Positions 34,941 to 43,804 of a stretch of DNA of 64,000 nucleotides are shown piece by piece. Source of the stretch: Methanolinea mesophila. GTDB lineage: Archaea > Halobacteriota > Methanomicrobia > Methanomicrobiales > Methanospirillaceae. The stretch covers positions 310,001 to 374,000 of the forward strand of contig NZ_JAGGKR010000001.1 in the NCBI RefSeq assembly GCF_017873855.1, read 5' to 3'. The notes below the pieces were generated by a model. That model was not told the DNA's origin. It saw only the letters and a program-made list of their open reading frames with translations, and did no database searches. The position numbers were made by a program, and so were the translations under genes. Numbering within the stretch: position 1 is the stretch's first letter; each line of letters begins with the position of its first letter.

Positions 34941-34963
34941 CAGAATTCCTTCGGGGAAAAATG

Positions 34964-35221
34964 TTACAGGCCGAGAAGCTTCTTCTTCATCGCAGCGAAC
35001 TCCTCGTCCGTCAATGCGCCGGACTTGTGGAGATCGGCCAGTTTCTGGAGCTCGGCGGTAACGTCCTGTGTTGCGGGTCCCGCGGCCTTTGCCTCGGCGG
35101 CACCCTGCTCCTTAGCCTGGGCCACCTCTGCCTGGTGCTGGGCCTGCTGCTGGGCCTGTGCCTTGGCCTGGTTCTGCCCCATCTTCATCCCCGCAACGAG
35201 CATCAATCCTCTTCCTCTCAT
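34964..35221 (-). CDS. SHOCT-domain protein
   Basis: 85 residues. The N-terminal two thirds are Gln/Ala-rich and helical (QNQAKAQAQQQAQHQAEVAQ), probably a coiled coil. The C-terminal 30 residues form the SHOCT motif ELQKLADLHKSGALTDEEFAAMKKKLL, a short domain thought to mediate oligomerisation. GGAGGTG, 7 nt before the ATG, lies inside the last codons of the DUF6325 gene, and only 2 nt separate the genes, so they are translationally coupled. Confidence 0.85.
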   Translation of the reverse strand: MRGRGLMLVAGMKMGQNQAKAQAQQQAQHQAEVAQAKEQGAAEAKAAGPATQDVTAELQKLADLHKSGALTDEEFAAMKKKLLGL

Positions 35222-35223
35222 GT

Positions 35224-35676
35224 TCAGGCACCTCCTTTTGCCAACAGGTGTTTTTCCGCGTTCGCGATCGATTCCGGCGGGATCCTGCCCATGTCGATCA
35301 GTTCGGCATCGGCTTCCAGCAGTGCTTCCTTGAACTTGATCGCCCAGACATTCTCGAAGAGGAGGAGCCCTGCCGAACTATTGTTCGGGAGCGTCATCGC
35401 GATCGCCTCGATATCTCCCTCCGAGAACCACTCGTCGGTGTGCTTCGCAAGCTCCCTGTAGGCCGCACCCGCGTCTCCTTCGAGGTTCTTTGCCTCGACG
35501 ATCATCAGTTTTCCTCTCGCGTCCTTCATGACCATGACGAGGTCGATCACCCGGATGATCCCTTTCTTCTCCAGGTTGTTCAGTTCGGGAGCGATCTTTC
35601 CGGTGAACTTGTTTCCCGGGAACCTGATCATCAGGTAATCCACCGGACCCATGACTTTACCGTGTTTCTCCGTCAT
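35224..35676 (-). CDS. DUF6325 family protein
   Basis: A 150-residue soluble protein. The family hallmark is MGPVDYLMIRFPGNKFTGKI followed by LEKKGIIRVIDLVMVMKDA, a ferredoxin-like alpha/beta fold related to DUF1269. No catalytic residues are known and the function is unknown. Pairs of this family with SHOCT proteins occur in bacteria and archaea, which the adjacent downstream gene matches here. The promoter is the TATA box at 35731-35742. Confidence 0.85.
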   Translation of the reverse strand: MTEKHGKVMGPVDYLMIRFPGNKFTGKIAPELNNLEKKGIIRVIDLVMVMKDARGKLMIVEAKNLEGDAGAAYRELAKHTDEWFSEGDIEAIAMTLPNNSSAGLLLFENVWAIKFKEALLEADAELIDMGRIPPESIANAEKHLLAKGGA

Positions 35677-35730
35677 TTTTTTCTCTCGCTACCTCTGTGA
35701 CACTAAGGTATGAGGGAAACTGGCAGACAT

Positions 35731-35742
35731 CGGTTATAAATC
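35731..35742 (-). promoter_or_regulatory. TATA box of the DUF6325-SHOCT operon
   Basis: The minus strand reads GATTTATAACCG; predicted start near 35710, leader of about 30 nt. It is divergent from the K+ channel gene. Confidence 0.5.
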
Positions 35743-35833
35743 TACCGCAATCGTGAGTCCGGATAGCTTCGATCACGCCGCATTAAGGGCCCCTCCCGAA
35801 TCATGGTCAAACTGCCGGCACACACTTCGAAAA

Positions 35834-35843
35834 GAGTATTTAC
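35834..35843 (+). promoter_or_regulatory. TATA-like element of the K+ channel gene
   Basis: AGTATTTACC is about 27-30 bp before the ATG at 35870, which fits a leaderless transcript and supports that start over the earlier one at 35753. Confidence 0.4.
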
Positions 35844-35869
35844 CTCCCCCGGACGAACCCTGTCCTGAT

Positions 35870-36703
35870 ATGTTCCGCATTACTCGAAAGGAGCAGCTGG
35901 ACTTAGGGTACGAATTGTTCATCGCGGCGGTATCGGCGCTCTCGGTCTTCAACCTGGTCCTGATATATTTCCCGAGGATCGACCCGGACTCGGTAAACGT
36001 CGTGTACGCGATCAATCTCGTCCTCACCCTGCTCTTCATCTACGACTTTTCCCTCCGGTTCGCGACGGCTCCCTCGCGAAAGGATTATTTCATCCACAAT
36101 TTCGGGTGGGCCGACCTGCTCGCGATCGTCCCGGTCTTCCGTATCTTCAGGTTGTTCCGGATTTACAAAGCCTACAGGATCGTAAAGAAATACGGACCCA
36201 GTTATATCCTCAAGTACCTGTCCCATCATCGGGCGGAATCCGCCCTGTACATCCTGGTCCTGGCGGTTATCCTGATCATCGAGATCGGGGCGATCCTGGT
36301 GCTCCAGATGGAGAATGCATCCCCGGATGCGAATATCACCACTGCAGGGGATGCGATCTGGTGGGCGTACGTCACCATCACCACGGTCGGTTACGGGGAC
36401 CAGTACCCGGTCACCTTCGGAGGGCGTATCGTGGGGATCCTGGTCATGACCATGGGCGTCGCGGTCTTTGCGACGTTCGCCGGGTTCATCTCGAGCAAGC
36501 TGCTCGCTCCCGGTGCGGAGGAGGAGACCCCCGAAGAACTGCCGGAAGGAGAAGCTACGCTTTCCGCGCAGATCACGAAACTGCAGGGACTTCTCGCGGA
36601 ACGGGAGAAGATCGAGGCCGAGATCACCCTCCAGCTGAGACAACTCGACCGGATGCTCGAACAGGGCGGGCAGACAGGACTGGGATCACCCGGGCAGGAA
36701 TGA
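35870..36703 (+). CDS. Voltage-gated-type potassium channel
   Basis: About 277 residues from MFRITRKEQL. Six transmembrane segments. The S4-like helix carries regularly spaced Arg/Lys (VFRIFRLFRIYKAYRIVKKYG). The pore loop contains the K+ selectivity filter TTVGYGD between S5 and S6. The C-terminus is a predicted coiled coil (LSAQITKLQGLLAEREKIEAEITLQLRQLDRMLEQ), which would tetramerise the channel. No RCK domain is present. Together with Kdp at the left end, the window encodes both K+ uptake and K+ conductance systems. Confidence 0.9.
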   Translation: MFRITRKEQLDLGYELFIAAVSALSVFNLVLIYFPRIDPDSVNVVYAINLVLTLLFIYDFSLRFATAPSRKDYFIHNFGWADLLAIVPVFRIFRLFRIYKAYRIVKKYGPSYILKYLSHHRAESALYILVLAVILIIEIGAILVLQMENASPDANITTAGDAIWWAYVTITTVGYGDQYPVTFGGRIVGILVMTMGVAVFATFAGFISSKLLAPGAEEETPEELPEGEATLSAQITKLQGLLAEREKIEAEITLQLRQLDRMLEQGGQTGLGSPGQE

Positions 36704-36930
36704 ATATTCCTTTTCTTTTTGCGTCCGACCCGGGATCGCGGGATGAAGAGGAGTCTTTCCCGAACCGATCAAAGGAGGACCCATGCCCGGAAGTTCACAT
36801 CATACTCCCCCGATACTATATAATTAATCCCTGGCGGGAGCACTACCGCTGCTCCCATCCTGGACAAGGACCGACTGGATGCCCGGATTTCCGGTTCGTC
36901 AACCCTTTTTCATAGAACACCCGGTGCTGT

Positions 36931-36938
36931 TAAATATA
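36931..36938 (+). promoter_or_regulatory. TATA box of the sulfatase gene
   Basis: TAAATATA is about 45 bp before the ATG, giving a short leader that includes GAGGT at the right distance. A second AT-rich element (ACTATATAATTAATCC, about 36815-36830) lies further up, next to an imperfect GGGAGC/GCTCCC hairpin. Confidence 0.5.
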
Positions 36939-36979
36939 CGTCCGTGGATTGTTGGACCATGCGGAGTTGAGGTAAGTAC

Positions 36980-39328
36980 ATGACAAAGACCTGGAAAGGA
37001 AAAATCGCGCTGGATATCCGCGAGGCGACCCCCGACTGGGTGCCTTACATCCAGCCGAAGGCACCGGAAGGGTCCCCCAATATCCTCTACATCGTCTGGG
37101 ACGACGTGGGGTACGGGACCATGGATACGTTCGGGGGCCCGGTCGAGACCCCGAACATGACCCGGATCGCCGATACCGGGATCCGGTTTTCCAACTTCCA
37201 TACCACGGCCCTCTGTTCCCCGACCCGTTCCAGCCTGATTACCGGCCGCAACGCGACGAGCAACAACATGGCCTGCATCACCGAGGCATCCGGGGGATTT
37301 CCCGGGCTCTCCGCCCGTATCCCGTTCGAGAACGGGACCATCGCCGAGGTATTGAACGAACGGGGCTGGAACACCTATGCCGTGGGAAAGTGGCACCTCA
37401 CCCCCGGCGAGGAGGTCGATATGTCGGCCTGGAAAGGGCGCTGGCCGCTCGGCCGGGGATTCGAACGGTTCTACGGTTTCCTCGGTGGAGAGTCGAACCA
37501 GTGGTACCCCGAGCTCGTGTACGACAACCATGTCATCGACCCGCCCTATTCCCCGGAGGAGGGGTACCACCTCTCCAAGGACCTCGCCGACAAGGCGATC
37601 GAGTTCATCCGGGACGCCAAGGCGGTGGCCCCGGACAAACCCTGGTTCATGTACTTCTGCCCCGGCTGCGCCCATGCCCCCCACCACGTCTTCCGGGAAT
37701 GGGCCGACCGGTACAAAGGCCGGTTCGACGTGGGTTACGAGGAGATCCGGAAGCAGATCCTCGCCCGGCAGAAAGAGATTGGCCTGCTCCCGGAATCGAC
37801 GGAACTCTCCCCCATCAACCCCCACGGGGAACCCGATACCAAGGGACCGGACGGCCAGCCCTGGCCGAGGCTCGACTTCGTGCGGCCATGGAACAGCCTT
37901 TCGAAGGATGAACAGACCCTCTTTGCCCGGATGGCCGAGGTCTTCGCCGGGTTCGTCTCCTACACCGACCACGAGATCGGGCGTCTCCTCGACTTCCTTA
38001 GAGATTCCGACCAACTGGAGAACACCATCATCGTCGTGGTCTCGGACAACGGCGGGAGCGGCGAGGGCGGCCCGAACGGCACCTTCAACGAGATGAAGTT
38101 CTTCAACAACATCCCCGACGACGTGAAGCAGAACCTCCTCCACCTCGACGAACTCGGCAGCCCGAAGTCCTACAACCACTACTGCACCGGCTGGGCCTGG
38201 GCATTCGATACGCCGTTCCCCTACTGGAAACGCTTCGCCGGGTACGAAGGCGGGGTGTCCGACATGTGCGTCGTGTCGTGGTCGAAGGGAATACCGGCAC
38301 GGGGAGAGATGCGCCACCAGTACATCCATGCCGTCGACGTGGTGCCCACCCTCTACGAGATACTGGGCATTACCCCCCCCGAAGTCCTGAAAGGGTTCAC
38401 CCAGAGCCCGATAGAAGGGGAAAGTTTCCTCCCTGCCATCCGGGATCCGAAGGCCCCGGAGAAGGAGGTCCAGTTCTATACCATGCTCGGGCAACGGGCG
38501 CTTTACTCCCGTGGCTGGCTCGCCAACACCGTGCACCCGCCCCTCTCCGGGTGGGGGAAGTTCGAGCACGACGCCTGGGAGCTCTACCACTTGAAGGAAG
38601 ACCGGTCCCAGATGCGAAATCTCGCCCGGGAGCATCCCGATATCCTCGAGGAACTCAAGGGCCTCTGGTACTACTATGCCGGGATCTACAAAGGGCTCCC
38701 CCTCGACGATCGCAGTGCGATGGAGCTCGTCACCACCCCGCGGCCGCAGCCTTCCGAGCCGCGGAACAGGTATATCTACTACCCCGATTCGGCGGACGTC
38801 CCCGAGATGGTTGCGGTTAATATCCGCCGGCGTTCCTACGTTATCCTCGCCGGTGCGACCATCGAGAAGCCCGGTGCCGAAGGGGTCCTCTTCGCCCATG
38901 GCGGGGTCACCGGGGGGCACAGCCTGTATATCAAGGATAAGAAAATCCACTACATGTATAACTGGCTGGGAGAGAAATTCCAGAAAGTAACCTCGAATAT
39001 CGAGGTCCCCCTGGGAAAACACTTGTTCACTGCTGAGTTCGCGAAGACGGGGGATGACGAGAGGACCCTGAGCGCGATAGGAACGCTCACCCTGTATATC
39101 GACATGAAACCGGTCGGTTCCGCGACCATCATGACCCAGCCCGGATACTTCGCGGCGGTGGGAGACGGTCTCTGCGTGGGGAGGGACAGCGCATCCCCGG
39201 TATCGCCCGATTACCGTGCGCCGTTCCGCTTCACGGGAGGGACCATCGAACGGGTCATAGTTGACGTGAGCGGGGATCATTACGTGGACCACGAAAAGGA
39301 AGTCGCGGCCTGGCTGATGCGGGATTGA
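36980..39328 (+). CDS. Arylsulfatase-type sulfatase (Cys-type)
   Basis: 782 residues, in the range of large arylsulfatases. The metal-binding start (NILYIVWDDVGYG, residues 34-46) is followed by the sulfatase signature CSPTRSSLITGR, with Cys79, Pro81 and Arg83: the Cys is the residue oxidised to formylglycine. Other conserved patches are GKWHLTPGEE, VSDNGGSGEG and YIHAVDVVPTLYEILG. The C-terminal 200 residues resemble the accessory domain of this subfamily. It cleaves sulfate esters; the substrate is unknown. There is no obvious signal peptide, so it may act in the cytoplasm, where the maturase downstream would activate it. GAGGT precedes the ATG. Confidence 0.92.
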   Translation: MTKTWKGKIALDIREATPDWVPYIQPKAPEGSPNILYIVWDDVGYGTMDTFGGPVETPNMTRIADTGIRFSNFHTTALCSPTRSSLITGRNATSNNMACITEASGGFPGLSARIPFENGTIAEVLNERGWNTYAVGKWHLTPGEEVDMSAWKGRWPLGRGFERFYGFLGGESNQWYPELVYDNHVIDPPYSPEEGYHLSKDLADKAIEFIRDAKAVAPDKPWFMYFCPGCAHAPHHVFREWADRYKGRFDVGYEEIRKQILARQKEIGLLPESTELSPINPHGEPDTKGPDGQPWPRLDFVRPWNSLSKDEQTLFARMAEVFAGFVSYTDHEIGRLLDFLRDSDQLENTIIVVVSDNGGSGEGGPNGTFNEMKFFNNIPDDVKQNLLHLDELGSPKSYNHYCTGWAWAFDTPFPYWKRFAGYEGGVSDMCVVSWSKGIPARGEMRHQYIHAVDVVPTLYEILGITPPEVLKGFTQSPIEGESFLPAIRDPKAPEKEVQFYTMLGQRALYSRGWLANTVHPPLSGWGKFEHDAWELYHLKEDRSQMRNLAREHPDILEELKGLWYYYAGIYKGLPLDDRSAMELVTTPRPQPSEPRNRYIYYPDSADVPEMVAVNIRRRSYVILAGATIEKPGAEGVLFAHGGVTGGHSLYIKDKKIHYMYNWLGEKFQKVTSNIEVPLGKHLFTAEFAKTGDDERTLSAIGTLTLYIDMKPVGSATIMTQPGYFAAVGDGLCVGRDSASPVSPDYRAPFRFTGGTIERVIVDVSGDHYVDHEKEVAAWLMRD

Positions 39329-39506
39329 TTCCCGGGGAAGCGAACCGGAAAATAACAGGAGCCACGACCTGGTTTGTACGGGATCGATCTCCAGGCAGGA
39401 AGGGAACCGGAACAGACGCGGCATCGCTGTCCCGCGAATGCGGGTTTAATCCCCGGCTTCCGGGAAGCCTGCCCGTTCGTCCGGGAAAAACCATTTATTC
39501 GCCGAC

Positions 39507-40736
39507 ATGAAAGAAGAAGACAATCGCATGGCCCCCCCTTCCGCCCCTCCCGCATTCCATCTCATGGCCAAGCCGTGCGGCTCCCGGTGCAACCTCGCCT
39601 GCCGCTACTGCTTCTCCCTCTCCAGGGGTGACCGCTCTCCCGGCAACCGATCAGTGATGCCTGACGAGGTCCTCGAGGAGTACATCCGGCAGACGATCGC
39701 CGCACACCGGGTCCCGGAGGTCACCTTTGCGTGGCAGGGTGGAGAGCCTACACTCCTCGGGCCGGAATTTTTCGAAAAAGCGCTCGAACTGCAGAAGAAA
39801 TACCGCCGGCCGGGTATGGCGATCCACAACACCCTCCAGACAAACGGCACGCTTCTCGACGACCGCTGGTGCAAGCTCTTCCGGAAGAACCGCTTCCTCG
39901 TGGGAATCAGCATCGACGGGCCGAAAGAACTCCACGACACCTTCCGGACGGGTGCCGCGGTGAACGGTTCGTTCGACCGGGTGATGCGGGGGCTCTCCCT
40001 GGTAAAGAAACACCGGGTGGAATTCAACGTGCTCTGTACCGTCAACAGGGCGAACGGGGACCATCCCGGAGAGGTGTACCGGTTCCTCCGGGACACCGCC
40101 GGGGCAGGGTTCATTCAGTTCATCCCGGTCGTCGGGCGGGACCCGGTCACCGGGAAAGTCACCCCATGGTCGGTCCGGCCGGACCAGTTCGGGAGGTTCA
40201 TGACCGGGGTATTCGACGAGTGGGTGCGGCACGATGTCGCGAAGGTCTATGTCCAGCACTTCGATGCCGCCCTCGCCGGCTGGTATGGGGAACCGCACGG
40301 CATCTGTGTCTCCTCTCCCGTCTGCGGACACGCGATGGTGATCGAGCATACCGGGGACGTGTATTCCTGCGACCATTTTGTGGACCCGGATCACCTGCTC
40401 GGCAACATCATGACCGATCCACTCGAAGACCTGGTCGGCAGTCCCCGGCAGGTGCAGTTCGGAAACCGGAAACAGGAAACACTTCCGGGATATTGCCGTG
40501 AATGCCGGTTCCTCTTCGCCTGCCGGGGCGGGTGCCCGAAGGACCGGTTTGCCCTCACCCCCGACGGCGAGTCCGGGCTCAATTATCTCTGCGAAGGGTA
40601 CAGGATGTTTTTCACTCATATCGCCGGACCGATGGAGTTCATGGTGAAGGAACTCCGGGCGGGGCGGGCGCCGGCGAATGTCATGGGGTTCATGAAGAGA
40701 ACGTCCGACACGGTACAGTCGAATATCAACCCGTGA
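39507..40736 (+). CDS. Anaerobic sulfatase-maturating enzyme (radical SAM, SPASM)
   Basis: 409 residues. The radical-SAM motif is C-x3-C-x2-C in CNLACRYCF (Cys28, 32, 35). Also present are FAWQGGEPTLLG, TLQTNGTLLDD and GISIDGPKELHD. The C-terminal SPASM cysteines (GICVSSPVCGHA, YSCDHFVDPDHLLGNI, YCRECRFLFACRGGCPKDRF, LCEGY) bind two auxiliary [4Fe-4S] clusters. The enzyme oxidises the active-site Cys or Ser of sulfatases to formylglycine without oxygen. It lies 178 bp behind the sulfatase in the same direction, its obvious client. A second start (MAPPSAPP, 39528) is possible. Confidence 0.93.
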   Translation: MKEEDNRMAPPSAPPAFHLMAKPCGSRCNLACRYCFSLSRGDRSPGNRSVMPDEVLEEYIRQTIAAHRVPEVTFAWQGGEPTLLGPEFFEKALELQKKYRRPGMAIHNTLQTNGTLLDDRWCKLFRKNRFLVGISIDGPKELHDTFRTGAAVNGSFDRVMRGLSLVKKHRVEFNVLCTVNRANGDHPGEVYRFLRDTAGAGFIQFIPVVGRDPVTGKVTPWSVRPDQFGRFMTGVFDEWVRHDVAKVYVQHFDAALAGWYGEPHGICVSSPVCGHAMVIEHTGDVYSCDHFVDPDHLLGNIMTDPLEDLVGSPRQVQFGNRKQETLPGYCRECRFLFACRGGCPKDRFALTPDGESGLNYLCEGYRMFFTHIAGPMEFMVKELRAGRAPANVMGFMKRTSDTVQSNINP

Positions 40737-40795
40737 AACGAAAAATGAATGAATTCCCGGAATCAGGTCGTGACATTACCGGGAGGGTCCCGGCA

Positions 40796-40903
40796 TTACT
40801 TCTTCTCTTCGGTCTTCTCTTCTTCGCCCTTCTTTGCTTCTTTCTTCTCGTTCCTGTTTCCGGCTACCTTCTTCGCAACGACAGCTTTTCCGATTAATCC
40901 CAT
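40796..40903 (-). CDS. Small Lys/Glu-rich protein (35 residues)
   Basis: Short ORF beginning MGLIGKAVVAKKVAGNR and ending in a run of Lys and Glu (KKGEEEKTEEKK). A perfect GGAGG (minus strand, at 40911-40915) lies 7 nt before the ATG, and codon use is normal, so it is probably translated. The first 12 residues are mildly hydrophobic; the rest is disordered and highly charged. No family recognised; it resembles small nucleic-acid-binding or chaperone-like tails only in composition. It converges on the maturase gene. Confidence 0.6.
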   Translation of the reverse strand: MGLIGKAVVAKKVAGNRNEKKEAKKGEEEKTEEKK

Positions 40904-41189
40904 GATGGTTCCTCCGGGACTCATATCTCCCGGGAACCCCAGGTTCGATGAGCCCGGTTCCTACTTCATTTCCCAGATAATAAAGGTATGTACTTCAGAC
41001 CGCCGGCGGAGGTGAAATGCGCCGATCATTCCAGAGGCCCGGGTGATCGTACTTCCGCACAAGAATACCCAGACGTATCCTTTTGCCCCCGGAGCCGGTA
41101 TGGCGGTGAGCGGAGGCTGATAGGGCTCGTTTTTTGGATGCAGAACAGGTGCGGGGTCCTGCATCCTCCCTGACCGTTCCGGGAAAAAA

Positions 41190-42053
41190 TCACCCCTCTG
41201 CATACGGCGGCGATTCGTTCATGCAGAGGAAATCGAGCGCATTCTCTCCGTACTCGACCGGGGCGTAGTGCGAGCCGACGTGCGGGAGGTCCCTAAACCT
41301 CACAAGCCACGACCCGTTGATCCGCCCGGCCATCCGCACCGCCACCTCCTGGGGGGTCGCGGTATCACCGGTCCCGACGACCAGCATGACATTTTTGTCG
41401 ATCCCGGAAAGTTCGTCCCATGTCCCGTTCCAGGCAAGGTTTGCCTCCGCCTCTCTCCGTATCCCCGCCGGCAGGGACTGGTTGCCGGCCGCGGACTGGA
41501 GGGTGCTGAACAGCGCTGCGGTTTCCGGGATCCGGGCATCGTAGGTGACGGAGTCCAGCACGAGCTTGCGTACGTGGCCGGGGTGGTCGATGACCAGTTG
41601 CTGGGCAATCGAAGAACCCATCGAGACTCCGTATACGTGCATGCTGTCGTACCCGAGCGCGGTCATCAGCCCGGCCGCGTCTTCCGAGTACAGCGTCATG
41701 GTCGGAGTAGTGTTGTCATCGCTGCTGTACCCCATCCCCCGGTTGTCGTAGGTGTAGACATGGTATTTTGAGGCGAGAATTCCAAGAAACGAACTGTTCC
41801 ACTCGATATCCATCGTGGCGCCGAATCCCGGGATCATGAGGAGAGGTTCGCCCGACCCGACCTCGCGGTATGCGAGCCTGACCCCGTTGACGTCCGCGTA
41901 CCGGACAGGTGTCTCATTGATCGATACGGCAGGAACCGGGGTGGTTCCCTGGCATGAGGTCTGGCCGGTGACGGTACCGGTCGTGCAGCCTGCCGCAAAA
42001 ACAGCACCGAGCATGACAGCCACGGCCAGAATACAGAGCAGTTTCGTGTTCAT
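41190..42053 (-). CDS. Alpha/beta-hydrolase lipoprotein, copy 1
   Basis: 287 residues. Signal peptide with lipobox VFAAGCTT. Alpha/beta-hydrolase motifs: GEPLLMIPGFG (oxyanion hole), YDNRGMGYSS, nucleophile Ser in YGVSMGSSIAQQ, GTGDTATP (Asp region) and DLPHVGSHYAP (His). It is extracytoplasmic and lipid-anchored. The family includes haloperoxidase-like and ester hydrolases; substrate unknown. It has about 60-65% identity to the next gene, with a related upstream region, so this is a recent tandem duplication. Confidence 0.88.
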   Translation of the reverse strand: MNTKLLCILAVAVMLGAVFAAGCTTGTVTGQTSCQGTTPVPAVSINETPVRYADVNGVRLAYREVGSGEPLLMIPGFGATMDIEWNSSFLGILASKYHVYTYDNRGMGYSSDDNTTPTMTLYSEDAAGLMTALGYDSMHVYGVSMGSSIAQQLVIDHPGHVRKLVLDSVTYDARIPETAALFSTLQSAAGNQSLPAGIRREAEANLAWNGTWDELSGIDKNVMLVVGTGDTATPQEVAVRMAGRINGSWLVRFRDLPHVGSHYAPVEYGENALDFLCMNESPPYAEG

Positions 42054-42333
42054 GAAAGACCTCTCCCCCCGTGGTTCGGGGTTGTATCAGTGATCGCGAA
42101 TAACCCCGGATTAAAGACTAAATCAAGATAAACGTTGCGAATCCACGCACCGCAACCATGGTCGGGTCGATCCCCCCGGTCGGAAATCCTCGCACATCCC
42201 TTTTCGCAGCGTTCGGTCCGAGGGCCGGGGGAGCGCTGCGTCGCCCGGATATCGCCGGTGGGTTCCCCTTCGGGGTGTAGATTCCCGTTGTTACTTCCGT
42301 GGTCAAAGTTTTCCAGAATGCGGAAAAAAGGGT

Positions 42334-43233
42334 TTATACCGTCGCATACGGCGGCGATTCGTTCATGCAGAGGAAGTCGAGTGCGGCCTCCCCGTACTCG
42401 ACCGGTGCGAACCGCGACCCGACGTGCGGCTCATCCTTGAACCGGACCAGCCAGGACCCGTTGATCTGCCCGGCCATCTGGACCGATACCGCCTGGGGAG
42501 TGAACAGGTCGTTCGTGCCGACGACGAGCATGACGCTCTTATTGATCCCGGAAAGTCCGTTCCAGGTACCGTTCCACACCAGGTTTGCCTCGGCCTCCCT
42601 GTGGACGCCGGCGGTCTGCGAGGGATCCAGCGCTGCGAGCCGGATAAGGTCGAACAATAATTTCGTCTCGGGGATCCGCACGTCGTAGGTGGCGGATTCC
42701 AGGATCAGCTTCCTGACGTTCCCGGGATGGTCGATGACCAGCTGCTGGCCGATCGAAGATCCCATGGACGCCCCGTACACGTTCATGCTGTCATACCCGA
42801 GTGCGGACATCAGTCCTGCCGCGTCGTCTGCGTAGAGGGACATGGTCGGAGTCGCGTTGTTGTCACTGCTGTAGCCCATCCCCCGGTGGTCGTAGATATA
42901 GACGTGGTACCGGGTGGCAAGTATACCGAGGAACGACTCATTATAGAAGGAGTCCATCGTGGCGCCGAACCCGTTGAGCATCAGGAGGGGCTCGCCCGAC
43001 CCGAACTCGCGGTATGCGAGCCGGACCCCGTTGACGTCCGCGTACTGGATTGGCGTCCCGTTGATCGATACGCCCGGAACAGGGCTGAGTTTCTGGCAGG
43101 GACTTATACTATCCTGGCAACTCTGGCGGTTCTCGCTGCCCTGGTCATTTACGGGGCTTGTCGTGCACCCGGCCGCAAGGACGAAACAGAACGTGACGGC
43201 TACGGCCAGGATTAGGAGCATGGGCTTGGTCAT
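42334..43233 (-). CDS. Alpha/beta-hydrolase lipoprotein, copy 2
   Basis: A 299-residue paralogue of the gene at 41190. The lipobox is VLAAGCTT. Same catalytic patches: GEPLLMLNGFGATMDSF, YDHRGMGYSSDNNATP, Ser in YGASMGSSIGQQ, GTNDLFTP, DEPHVGSRFAP. The oxyanion motif reads NGFG instead of PGFG. It carries a slightly longer Cys-containing linker after the signal (RQSCQDSISPCQKL), which may form a disulfide not available to copy 1. 280 bp separate the copies; each has AT-rich AAACCGGATTAAAGATTAAA-like DNA upstream. Confidence 0.88.
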   Translation of the reverse strand: MTKPMLLILAVAVTFCFVLAAGCTTSPVNDQGSENRQSCQDSISPCQKLSPVPGVSINGTPIQYADVNGVRLAYREFGSGEPLLMLNGFGATMDSFYNESFLGILATRYHVYIYDHRGMGYSSDNNATPTMSLYADDAAGLMSALGYDSMNVYGASMGSSIGQQLVIDHPGNVRKLILESATYDVRIPETKLLFDLIRLAALDPSQTAGVHREAEANLVWNGTWNGLSGINKSVMLVVGTNDLFTPQAVSVQMAGQINGSWLVRFKDEPHVGSRFAPVEYGEAALDFLCMNESPPYATV

Positions 43234-43340
43234 GGAAAGGTCCTCCCGGCTGACTGCGATGGATCCGGGATATCAGATAAAACCGGATTAAAGATTAAAT
43301 CCAGATAAAATTTGCTGTTTATCGTCCCTTCGGGGAGAGA

Positions 43341-43360
43341 GAATTGAATTGAATTGAATT
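43341..43360. repeat. Short AATTG microsatellite
   Basis: AATTGAATTGAATTGAATT, three and a half units of 5 bp, between the hydrolase copy 2 and the next small gene. Confidence 0.8.
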
Positions 43361-43408
43361 CCCCGCGAATCTCCGGGGTCACTTACTGACCGAAAACAGG
43401 GGACGAGT

Positions 43409-43612
43409 TCATTTCCCTTTTTTCTGTTCATCAAGGTATTTCCAGTACATCTGGGGCAGGAATGCCCCGGCGTAGTAAGGATCCCTGGAGAGGACAGTCT
43501 TCCAGTAGTCGTACACCGAGCCTGGCAGGTTGCCTTTCAGCCACTTCCTTAAACGATCGAAATTTATCATCGGGTCACTGCCGGACCGGCCGGATATGCG
43601 CACCGGGCTCAT
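43409..43612 (-). CDS. Small protein, unknown, probably leaderless
   Basis: About 67 residues (MSPVRISGRSGSDPMINFDR... ending DEQKKGK), rich in Tyr and Trp (YDYWKTVLSRDPYYAGAF, MYWKYLDEQ). A TATA box (TTATATAA, minus strand, 43634-43643) lies 25-27 bp upstream of the ATG at 43610-43612, which fits a leaderless start. An internal start at MINFDRLRKW (43570) is the alternative. No family recognised. Confidence 0.5.
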   Translation of the reverse strand: MSPVRISGRSGSDPMINFDRLRKWLKGNLPGSVYDYWKTVLSRDPYYAGAFLPQMYWKYLDEQKKGK

Positions 43613-43804
43613 GGCGCCGATATCTATTCCTGTAGTTATATAATAAATGATGTGCCCGGTATCCCGCATCACCGGGAGCCGGGGTCTCCATATACCTTCG
43701 CAAATAGGGATCCGGGTGTCCCGACAAATTGTAGGAATGTATAACGCAGGTAAGAGTCCGGCATGTGCCGGTCCCGGTACCGCCGGAACACCGCCTCCCG
43801 GAGG

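Noticed and set aside
36899-39424. 841-codon minus-strand ORF opposite the sulfatase
   Set aside because: It is the antisense shadow of a high-GC gene with conserved motifs on the plus strand; its protein is Gly/Pro/Arg/Asp-rich without any fold signal.
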